NCBI GenBank assembly: GCA_012523655.1
Contig: JAAYTV010000547.1
Span: 1 to 5,953, forward strand
DNA from: a bacterium
Lineage (GTDB): Bacteria; Zhuqueibacterota; Zhuqueibacteria; Residuimicrobiales; Residuimicrobiaceae
DNA length: 5,953 nt
Direction: 5' to 3'
Part shown: one piece after another, positions 1 through 5,260 of the stretch
How the letters are laid out: the number at the start of each line of letters is the position of its first letter
Numbering within the stretch: position 1 is the stretch's first letter
Position numbers and translations under genes: made by a program
Notes under the pieces: model-generated
What the model was told of the DNA's origin: nothing
Seen by the model: the letters and a program-made list of their open reading frames with translations, nothing else
Database searches by the model: none

Positions 1-371
1 GCGTCGATGCGGTTGTCCAGGTTGATGATCAGAATGCCCTGCGCCTGGGCTTTGACCAGCACCGGAACGATCGCCTTGGAATCCACCGGTGCGATCAAAA
101 TCGCCTTGACCCCCTGAACGATCATGTCTTCCACCAGGCTGATCTGCTGATTGATGTCGATCTCTTGCGCCACCGTGCCGATCAGCAGAGGAACCGCCAG
201 CGAATCAGCAGCCCGCTGCGCGCCCTGGCCCATCTTGATAAAAAAGGGATTGCTCAGTGTTTTCATGATCAAGGCCATGGCCGGCTGACCATCAGCCTGT
301 TTTTTCGTGGAACAGGCCAAGACTAAACTGCAAGCGATAACCAGGCCTGCCACCCTCTTGATACCTTTCAC
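1..371 (-). CDS. rbsB: RbsB-type sugar ABC transporter substrate-binding lipoprotein (3' end outside window)
   Basis: Partial gene: 123 codons are visible and the frame runs off the left edge. The product should bind a sugar (ribose or a similar monosaccharide) outside the cytoplasmic membrane and deliver it to the RbsC permease encoded just upstream. I chose the GTG at 371-369 as start: it overlaps the rbsC stop as GTGA and has a strong GGAGGAA ribosome site 6-7 bases upstream. This GTG start gives a lipoprotein signal: basic VKGIKR, a hydrophobic stretch, then a lipobox LVLAC with Cys20 as the lipidated residue. The mature part shows family marks of periplasmic binding protein type 1: SNPFF (residues 40-44), QISLVEDMIVQGVKAILIAP (76-95), a VDS after it, and NLDNRID (117-123), which matches the sugar-contact strand in RbsB relatives. 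The sugar cannot be told from this half. Confidence 0.88.
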   Translation of the reverse strand, partial: MKGIKRVAGLVIACSLVLACSTKKQADGQPAMALIMKTLSNPFFIKMGQGAQRAADSLAVPLLIGTVAQEIDINQQISLVEDMIVQGVKAILIAPVDSKAIVPVLVKAQAQGILIINLDNRID

Positions 372-1342
372 TGCTTCCTCCTTCTCCGATCCGCCATGAC
401 GGCGATGATGATCACCAGGCCGATGATGATCTGTTTAATTTCATCCGCAATATTCATCAGCGTCAAGCCATTGTTGAGCACCCCGATGATCAGCGCGCCG
501 ATCAGCGTGCCGCCGATGGTGCCCTCGCCGCCCATCAGGCTGGTGCCGCCGATGATGGCCGCTGCGATGGCATAGAGCTCATAGCCGGCGCCGATGGTGG
601 GATTGGCTGAACCCAGCCGGCTGGTCTGCACGACCGCCGCCAGACCGACCAGCAGGCCGGCAAAGATATAGGCCAGGGTGGTGTAAAAGCCGACGCGGAT
701 GCCGGACATGCGCGCCGCCTCCCGGTTTCCGCCGATGGCGATCGCATAGCGGCCAAAACGCGTTTTATTGAGCAAAAAGTGACCAACGGCCACTACCAGC
801 AGCGCTAAAAGGGCTGGTATGGGCAGGCCCAGCCATCGGCCGTTGCCGATAAAGGAAAAAGCCGAATCCACCCGGCCGATCAGATTGACGGTCTGACTGT
901 CGCTCAGCCACAGGGCCAGGCCGCGGGCGATCCCCAGCATGCCCAGGGCGACGATGAACGGCGGTATGCGCCAGGCAACGGAAATGCCGCCGTTGAGAAA
1001 TCCGATGAAACCACCGGCAGCCAGAGCGATCACCACCGCAAGGGCGATCTGGGTAAAGGGGTGCGACAGCCCCACAGCCGGCATGACCAGCCCCATGAGC
1101 ACATTGCACAACGCCAGAGTGGATCCCACCGCCAGATCGATGCCGCCGGTGATGATGATAAAAGTCATGCCCACCGCCATGATGGTGTTGATGGAGGTCT
1201 GCAGCAGGATGTTCATCAGGTTCATGGATTTGAAAAAAACCGGCGCCGGTTTGTACAGGGCCTCGAGGCCGCCGATGGCAAGGCATAGAAGAACAAAGAT
1301 GAGGAAAATGCGGGCCAACCGTTTTTCAACCAGATTGTTCAT
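368..1342 (-). CDS. rbsC: RbsC-type sugar ABC transporter permease
   Basis: Complete 324-residue integral membrane permease of the ribose/xylose/galactose (BPD_transp_2) family, close to the usual 320 or so. It should form the membrane channel for the binding protein encoded directly downstream and needs an RbsA-type ATPase. Visible marks: many hydrophobic helices; TGGIDLAVGS at 65-74; GFLNG at 114-118; IPPFIVALG at 126-134; the ATPase-contact loop GGNREAARMSGI at 204-215; and GGTSLMGGEGTIGGTLIGAL at 265-284. The basic tail RRRRKQ ends the protein. The ATG start gives a normal N-terminus, but upstream there is no good Shine-Dalgarno sequence; the bases read TGATG, so a stop codon in another frame overlaps the start. 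That fits an origin in a translationally coupled operon. The gene expected upstream, rbsA, is absent in this window. The transported sugar is not determined. Confidence 0.93.
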   Translation of the reverse strand: MNNLVEKRLARIFLIFVLLCLAIGGLEALYKPAPVFFKSMNLMNILLQTSINTIMAVGMTFIIITGGIDLAVGSTLALCNVLMGLVMPAVGLSHPFTQIALAVVIALAAGGFIGFLNGGISVAWRIPPFIVALGMLGIARGLALWLSDSQTVNLIGRVDSAFSFIGNGRWLGLPIPALLALLVVAVGHFLLNKTRFGRYAIAIGGNREAARMSGIRVGFYTTLAYIFAGLLVGLAAVVQTSRLGSANPTIGAGYELYAIAAAIIGGTSLMGGEGTIGGTLIGALIIGVLNNGLTLMNIADEIKQIIIGLVIIIAVMADRRRRKQ

Positions 1343-1548
1343 CAGGGTTTCTCTGACTGGGGAGCGCTATCTTGGTTTCTAAAGTAACAAGTGCGAAGGC
1401 AAAAGGCAAGGAGTATTTGGCGGGCCAGGGAACAGGCGCTGCGACAAGGGTCTTCGTTCAGCTGTCTGAGTGGATGCCCGGCGCGCAAAATGTCACCGGC
1501 TGGGAACGGATCGGCGCAGTCGTGACTGGTTTCCTGATTTGTGACCCG
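1343..1548 (-). other. Junction without recognisable gene between the ABC-2 permease and rbsC
   Basis: A 206-base stretch where rbsA would be expected. All three minus-strand frames were read. One stays open from the permease stop to the TGA that overlaps the rbsC ATG (ending SAPQSEKP), but it has no ATG, no ribosome site and no RbsA-like motif, so I do not call it a gene; its last codons might be a relic of an upstream coupled gene. Near 1383-1412 there is a short degenerate repeat, TTGCCTTTTGCCTT on the minus strand. I see no convincing terminator: CAGTC-AC-GACTG near 1518-1529 is a 5-bp hairpin without a following T run. Confidence 0.5.
1381..1409 (-). promoter_or_regulatory. Weak possible promoter for rbsC
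   Basis: On the minus strand TTGCCT (1409-1404) and TACTTT (1386-1381) are separated by 17 bases, matching the sigma-70 consensus at 4 of 6 and 3 of 6 positions. It lies about 40 bases before rbsC, where a promoter would be needed if the sugar genes are cut off from rbsA. The match is poor and could be chance, and the -35 box sits inside the TTGCC repeat. Confidence 0.15.
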
Positions 1549-2349
1549 TTAGTAGTAGGAGAGGATGATCTTTTCGCGATCGAACAATTTCAGCGCGATT
1601 CTAAACACCAGCCACAGCAAAGGGATCGCCAGCAGCACACCGTACAGGGCCAGGCGGAGGGTGAATACCAGCTCGCCCAGTACGAAGGGGACCAGCAAGA
1701 GAGTCAGAGGTATAACAAAAATAAATGCAAACAGTAATGCAGCTCTGGAATTTTTTTTGACAATAGAAATGGACAATCCAATGTTAGCGGAGATGATTGA
1801 AAATAAAGGAACTATAATAAAATGCAAAATCAGCCATCGTGGCTGCATCATGTACTTGAACGCCTCGATGCCGGAATGAAAATAACTGCTGATCAGCATA
1901 AAAGCATAGCAAAAAACAGCCAACAGCAACGAGGGCAGAATGCTGACCACCATTTTGGTAAAAAACAGGTCCGCATCGCTGATGGGCGCATGAAAAAGCA
2001 GCTCGATAGTGCCCTGCTCTTTTTCGCTGGTAAACGAAGTACAAGAAATGGTTAATGGTAAAACGAAACTCAATAAAAAAACGATATAGAAATAAGCTGA
2101 ATTCCACAGTAATAAATAAAAAGCAACCGGTTTATCAAAATCGGAGAGCTGATAAGCAGCCAATAAATGATTGGCCTCTATGAGAGAAATATTATGTCGC
2201 ATAAAGAGATATGCTTCACCATGTTGTCGAGAAAAAAGAAAGAAAATCACAAGTATCGCAATCGGAACACCAAGAAGAGTATAGAGTGTTTCAAAGTTTT
2301 TAAATAAATCCAAATAATCTTTTTTAAATATATTTTTATTGATTTTCAT
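1549..2349 (-). CDS. ABC-2 type transporter permease, partner of the upstream ATPase
   Basis: A 266-residue polytopic membrane protein. I start it at the ATG at 2349 (MKINKNIFKK) and not at the longer in-frame start at 2409, because AAAGGAG lies about 6 bases before this ATG and the longer form would overlap the ATPase gene by 74 bases. With this start the overlap with the ATPase end is 14 bases, typical of coupled ABC pairs. About six helices are visible (near 23-40, 83-103, 134-154, 172-192, 203-226, 232-253). The hallmark of ABC-2 permeases is present: SFTSEKEQGTIELLFHAPIS (105-124). Between helices 1 and 2 lies a loop of about 40 residues, probably extracytoplasmic. The substrate is not shown. 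By position after a peptide precursor it could remove or move the peptide (self-protection), or it could serve an unrelated export. The first part of the gene is very AT-rich (8 G/C in the 60 bases at 2281-2340). Confidence 0.85.
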   Translation of the reverse strand: MKINKNIFKKDYLDLFKNFETLYTLLGVPIAILVIFFLFSRQHGEAYLFMRHNISLIEANHLLAAYQLSDFDKPVAFYLLLWNSAYFYIVFLLSFVLPLTISCTSFTSEKEQGTIELLFHAPISDADLFFTKMVVSILPSLLLAVFCYAFMLISSYFHSGIEAFKYMMQPRWLILHFIIVPLFSIISANIGLSISIVKKNSRAALLFAFIFVIPLTLLLVPFVLGELVFTLRLALYGVLLAIPLLWLVFRIALKLFDREKIILSYY

Positions 2350-3079
2350 TTCCTGCTCCTTTAACATGATATAGGTAAAAATCTGTGATCGATTGTAATT
2401 TAGGATCATCTATGATGGCTTTACGAACTTCAGCCATTTCCATCTTCAGAATCTTTTTACCTTTGTAAATAATGATCAGATCGTCTAAAATATCTTCGAT
2501 AGCGGAGATCTGATGGGTCGAGATGAGGATGATTTTGTTTCGATCGCGAAGCGCTCTTAATATCTGTTTGGCGTTGTGTTGGCTTTCAATATCCAGCCCA
2601 TTGAACGGCTCGTCCAACAGAAAAACAGCTGGTTGCAGGGCAAGAGTCCTCAGAAGCGCCAACTTTTGCTTGGTGCCGAATGAATAGACGCCAACCGGTT
2701 TGTCAAGATAAGGTTCCAGCTCCAGCAACCGGCTGTAATGGGAAAGCTCCTCCTGGTCCGGCTTTACGTTGAACAGGGATACATAAAAATCCAGATTCCA
2801 TTTACCGCTGAACCGGTGATAAAAACCGCACCGTTCAGGCAGATAGGCAACCCTGGCCTTGTAGGCCAAGTCATTAAAATCTATCTTTACATCGTTGTAA
2901 TGGATGGTTCCTGATGTCGGATGGAGAAGAGCCGCGAGCAATCGCAGAGTCGTGGTTTTCCCAGACCCGTTTGGGCCGGCAAGACAAGATATTTTTCCAG
3001 AAGATAGATTAAAAATTAAATTACTTAATGCTACCAAACCATTCCCATACTTTTTTGAGAGACCCTTTGCCTCAAGCAT
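2336..3079 (-). CDS. ABC transporter ATP-binding protein (CcmA/NatA/LanF-like single-domain ATPase)
   Basis: A 247-residue cytoplasmic ATPase that should drive the ABC-2 permease encoded next. Visible motifs: Walker A GPNGSGKTT (35-43), YLPE (79-82) where the Q-loop falls, signature YSFGTKQKL (132-140), Walker B with catalytic Glu VFLLDEPFNGLD (152-163), and the switch His in ISTHQ (186-190). The Q-loop Gln is replaced and the signature is not LSGGQ; both are common in the YLPE/YSxGMKQ subgroup of ABC-2 ATPases, which includes bacteriocin and antibiotic self-protection pumps as well as unrelated exporters. The ATG is preceded by GAGGTGAT, an excellent ribosome site about 5 bases away. The upstream 125-base gap to the peptide gene is AT-rich and could hold a promoter, or the gene may be read through from the peptide gene. 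Confidence 0.93.
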   Translation of the reverse strand: MLEAKGLSKKYGNGLVALSNLIFNLSSGKISCLAGPNGSGKTTTLRLLAALLHPTSGTIHYNDVKIDFNDLAYKARVAYLPERCGFYHRFSGKWNLDFYVSLFNVKPDQEELSHYSRLLELEPYLDKPVGVYSFGTKQKLALLRTLALQPAVFLLDEPFNGLDIESQHNAKQILRALRDRNKIILISTHQISAIEDILDDLIIIYKGKKILKMEMAEVRKAIIDDPKLQSITDFYLYHVKGAGNENQ

Positions 3080-3157
3080 GATTGATCACCTCATTTGCAT
3101 GTAAAATTAAGTGTACATTTAAAAATAAAGGATATTTTAATTTAATAGCAATACCTT

Positions 3158-3185
3158 AGTATAATAAATAGTAGAAGGGTGTATC
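3158..3185 (-). promoter_or_regulatory. Possible promoter for the ATPase/permease pair
   Basis: In the AT-rich gap between the peptide gene and the ATPase gene, the minus strand reads GATACA (3185-3180), 16 bases, then TATACT (3163-3158). The -10 box matches 5 of 6 consensus bases, the -35 only 3 of 6. Transcription would start about 70 bases before the ATPase start codon. AT-rich DNA yields such matches by chance, and Bacteroidota-type promoters use other boxes, so this is tentative. Confidence 0.2.
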
Positions 3186-3204
3186 ATAGAATATTATTAA
3201 TCAA

Positions 3205-3465
3205 TTACGGACAATGGCTATAATCGATAATTTCATCCAGCCAACACATTGCAGCTGTTGGACCAGCAAGCAAACTTCCCCATAATCCACCAAATAAAGT
3301 AGCACCATTCGCCACGATACAAATCAGATTCCAGGCCTTACACTGTGCCGTCGCCCCAGCTGAAATCTGTTCCATCTCTTTTTCCGACATTTCCTTCATT
3401 CCGCCGGCTAAATCCGAATTTCGGATCAGCGGAGTTTCGGGATAAGCGCCCATTGACGGTTTCAT
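3205..3465 (-). CDS. Bacteriocin-like precursor peptide with double-glycine-type leader
   Basis: An 86-residue precursor, not recognised as a named peptide. The leader contains MSEKEMEQISAG (26-37), which fits the C39-peptidase leader pattern L-S-x-x-E-L-x-x-I-x-G-G, with Met at the two Leu positions and Ala-Gly for Gly-Gly. Cleavage after Gly37 would release a 49-residue core starting ATAQC. A second Gly-Gly (LAGG, 19-22) lies further upstream but lacks the preceding leader pattern. The core has four cysteines (42, 49, 74, 85), enough for two disulfides, three tryptophans, and a long hydrophobic Gly/Ala-rich middle (about 47-76) with a GxxxG spacing (59-63), as in membrane-acting class II peptides. 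Its C-terminus is acidic (DEIID), unlike most cationic bacteriocins. AAAGGATG stands 6 bases before the ATG. It follows the AraC-type gene by 24 bases. It could be a toxin, a microcin-like peptide or a signal. Confidence 0.72.
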   Translation of the reverse strand: MKPSMGAYPETPLIRNSDLAGGMKEMSEKEMEQISAGATAQCKAWNLICIVANGATLFGGLWGSLLAGPTAAMCWLDEIIDYSHCP

Positions 3466-3489
3466 GGTTTCATCCTTTCTTTTAAGCCT

Positions 3490-3891
3490 CTATGATACAC
3501 CCCTTGTTTCATCGATAAAACGGAAAGCCGGGCTCAACAACGAATCCAACACCACTCCACCCTGCCCTTCTATTCGGCGCATTGTTGCCTGAAACTCTGC
3601 CGGCGTCATATGAAAACCGCGGGCAAAAGAACGCCGGAACAGGCGCATGCAGGAAAATCCGGCCATACGGCAGACCACATACGGATGCTCATACCGGCCC
3701 AGCAGCAGGGCCGCCAGCCGCAAACGCCGGCTGTTGATGAATTGACTCGGCGACATGCCGAACGCACGCCGCGTGAGCAGGCGCAATTGCAGCGGCGAGA
3801 GATGCATCCATTCCGCCAGCGTTTCCGCACCGAACATGGGATTGGACAGATGCCCTTCCACCAGGTTTTCCAACCAGCAGGCGTCGTTCAT
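3490..3891 (-). CDS. Short AraC-family helix-turn-helix transcription regulator
   Basis: A 133-residue protein that is almost only the AraC/XylS DNA-binding domain (about 17-103): first helix-turn-helix around FGAETLAEWMHLSPLQLRLL, linker FGMSPSQFINSRRLRLAALL (44-63), second helix-turn-helix with MAGFSCMRLFRRSF (76-89), and the closing FHMTPAEF (93-100). There is no ligand-binding or receiver domain: an in-frame TAG lies 11 codons upstream of the ATG, so the N-terminus is not simply misplaced. The tail after 104 has no known domain. GGAA about 10 bases before the ATG is only a weak ribosome site. The gene lies 24 bases before the peptide gene on the same strand, so it probably regulates the peptide operon, likely as a co-transcribed local regulator. 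It could also be the remnant of a longer regulator that lost its sensor part. Confidence 0.85.
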   Translation of the reverse strand: MNDACWLENLVEGHLSNPMFGAETLAEWMHLSPLQLRLLTRRAFGMSPSQFINSRRLRLAALLLGRYEHPYVVCRMAGFSCMRLFRRSFARGFHMTPAEFQATMRRIEGQGGVVLDSLLSPAFRFIDETRGVS

Positions 3892-3934
3892 AGCCGACTT
3901 TTTCCGGATATGGAAAACAGCGATGCACTAACAA

Positions 3935-3990
3935 TCGGCAGCCCCGGTTTAGGGCCACTGCTTGATTAAATTAGTACCCGGGGCTGCCGA
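3935..3990. repeat. Perfect 13-bp inverted repeat with 30-nt AT-rich loop
   Basis: TCGGCAGCCCCGG (3935-3947) and CCGGGGCTGCCGA (3978-3990) are exact reverse complements. The 30 bases between them are AT-rich. The repeat lies 57 bases past the stop of the thioredoxin-like gene and 43 bases before the AraC-type gene. In minus-strand RNA it could fold into a strong stem, followed only by TTGTTAG, a poor T run, so an ordinary rho-independent terminator is not well supported. It could be a processing or attenuation hairpin that separates the two gene groups, or an operator for a dimeric regulator. The rest of the 156-base gap holds nothing I recognise. Confidence 0.7.
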
Positions 3991-4047
3991 GACCATCTCC
4001 ATTACCAGGCAGGCCGATGCTCTGGGAATGCCGTCACTCCTGTGCTG

Positions 4048-4572
4048 TCAGCCGGGTACCTGTGGATATACGGCTGCCAGCTTTTCCATCTTGATCTCCC
4101 CTGACCATTTTTTCCGCAAAATACCCCGGCCGTCAAAAACAAACAGGGTTGGCTTGACCGAGCGGCCGAAATGGGAATGGAATACGGATTTGTCCATCAC
4201 CGCCCAGGTCACGCGGTCGCCGGCGCTCAGATTCAGCCAGCGCGAGGTGCCGTTGCAGAGATCGAATCGGTTGTCCATGGTCAGCAGATAAAAGCGATCG
4301 TACGGCAGGCTGAAAAGATGCCGGTCCAGCTGATCCAGCTCATACAGGCAATGCGGACAATGAACGCTGAACAGCAGCACCAGAGTCTGCCCGGCGGCCG
4401 ACGGCCGTAGAGTGTCGGCGCCGGTGCAGGTGCGGCAGCTGACCGGTTTCAGCCTGGAACCGATGGGCAGCACCGCTGGTTGCAGCGCGCGGATCAGCAG
4501 CAGGCCGAAACCGGCCATCAACAGACCGGCGGACAAGAGCACAAATCCATAGCGGGCGTTCAGCTTGCTCAT
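4048..4572 (-). CDS. Membrane-anchored thioredoxin-fold protein (TlpA/DsbE-like, CPHC active site)
   Basis: A 174-residue protein with one N-terminal helix (about 8-29) that should anchor it in the cytoplasmic membrane with the redox domain outside. The domain shows a beta strand LVLLFSV followed by the redox motif CPHC (72-75) and the cis-proline segment KPTLFVFDGRG (140-150). CPHC is the DsbA-type dithiol, usually more oxidising than the CGPC of thioredoxin, although motif alone does not fix direction. A second pair, CRTC (46-49), lies between anchor and domain, and a further Cys106 follows. The start ATG has GAGGAG 4 bases upstream and lies 15 bases after the preceding membrane-protein stop, so the genes are likely co-transcribed. 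In this setting it may form or shuffle disulfides in the four-cysteine peptide encoded downstream; that link is an inference. A cytochrome-maturation role is less likely, as no such genes are nearby. Confidence 0.82.
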   Translation of the reverse strand: MSKLNARYGFVLLSAGLLMAGFGLLLIRALQPAVLPIGSRLKPVSCRTCTGADTLRPSAAGQTLVLLFSVHCPHCLYELDQLDRHLFSLPYDRFYLLTMDNRFDLCNGTSRWLNLSAGDRVTWAVMDKSVFHSHFGRSVKPTLFVFDGRGILRKKWSGEIKMEKLAAVYPQVPG

Positions 4573-4587
4573 ACGCTCCTCGATGTT

Positions 4588-5253
4588 TCATCCGTACAGC
4601 CTGGCGAAATAGAGCGCCAGAATCCAATGCATGATGATGACCATCAGCCACATTAAAAAAACCACCAGTCCGGCGTCCAGCTTTTTCAATTTTCTCGTCC
4701 TGATCAACCCGACGTACACCAGGCCCAGAAATCCGATTTCAAACAGGTTGAAATGGCTTAAAAAGGCCAGGGCGCCACGGGCCTCCGGATCGAGAGCCAC
4801 CAAGTTAAGCAGAGAAAGCGGCATCCAGTTCAGATCCTGCAGCGTCACCATGGCGGAAGGGATGGGAAGCAGATAGAGCAGGCGCACCAGTTCAAAGGCC
4901 ACAAATAGAAACGACGACACGGTCAGAATGCGAAACAGGTCGCGAAACGGAATGTCGATGAAACGGAACACCAACGGCATCTGCAGCAGCAACGCCAGAA
5001 AAGCCACGCGAAAACAGATGAACAGAGGGATCAGGCCCAGCCCCCAGAGCTGGAACTGCTTGAGCAAATCGAACATGTCTGCGATCCGCTGAGCGTCGAG
5101 ACGATCGCCGTACAGGGCATAGAAGGCATCTTGGGTCATGATGTGCGTCTGATACTGCCAGGACAGGCTCATCTCGCACAGCAACAGGATGAGAAAAACA
5201 TACCTGGTCTTCACATGCGGCCAGGCGGGCGCCGCAACCGCCGGATTCCACAT
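4588..5253 (-). CDS. Five-helix integral membrane protein of unknown function (Yip1-like look)
   Basis: A 221-residue hydrophobic protein that I do not recognise with certainty. I start it at the ATG at 5253 (MWNPAVAAPAWPHVK), preceded by AAAGGA and AGGAG and 7 bases after the stop of the ABC transporter gene; a longer in-frame start at 5343 would overlap that gene by 83 bases and add a Cys-rich, unlikely N-terminus. Helices fall near 18-33, 70-92, 108-128, 165-186 and 195-217. A loop of about 36 residues (34-69) with DAFYALYGDRLDAQRIADMF follows helix 1. The segment FLSHFNLFEIGFLGLVYVGL (164-183) resembles the last part of bacterial Yip1-type membrane proteins, a weak resemblance. No cysteine pair typical of MauE/DoxX redox partners is present. 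Sitting between an export ATPase and a thioredoxin-fold protein, it may be an accessory membrane part of the export system. Confidence 0.7.
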   Translation of the reverse strand: MWNPAVAAPAWPHVKTRYVFLILLLCEMSLSWQYQTHIMTQDAFYALYGDRLDAQRIADMFDLLKQFQLWGLGLIPLFICFRVAFLALLLQMPLVFRFIDIPFRDLFRILTVSSFLFVAFELVRLLYLLPIPSAMVTLQDLNWMPLSLLNLVALDPEARGALAFLSHFNLFEIGFLGLVYVGLIRTRKLKKLDAGLVVFLMWLMVIIMHWILALYFARLYG

Positions 5254-5260
5254 AATCCTT

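Noticed and set aside
939..1382. Plus-strand open frame of 147 codons opposite rbsC
   Set aside because: rbsC is unmistakable on the minus strand over the same bases; the plus-strand product has no recognisable features.
1380..1412. Tandem repeat or CRISPR-like element in the junction
   Set aside because: Only two degenerate copies of a TTGCC-type heptamer are present; far too short for an array.
1343..1548. Minus-strand frame open from the permease stop to the TGA overlapping rbsC, as a small gene or rbsA 3' end
   Set aside because: No ATG or ribosome site, and no resemblance to the conserved C-terminal part of RbsA; at most the last few codons could be a relic.
1372..1737. Plus-strand open frame of 121 codons spanning the junction
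   Set aside because: It starts in the junction but runs antisense through the ABC-2 permease end, lacks a convincing ribosome site, and its product is low-complexity Gln/Arg-rich.
2350..2409. Longer N-terminus for the ABC-2 permease (start at 2409)
   Set aside because: The internal ATG at 2349 has a good AAAGGAG site and gives the usual small overlap with the ATPase gene; the extra residues are inside ATPase coding sequence.
3205..3465. Lanthipeptide or other enzyme-modified peptide
   Set aside because: No lanthionine synthetase, radical SAM or cyclodehydratase gene is visible, and the core is poor in Ser/Thr next to Cys; simple disulfides fit better. Modifying genes outside the window cannot be excluded.
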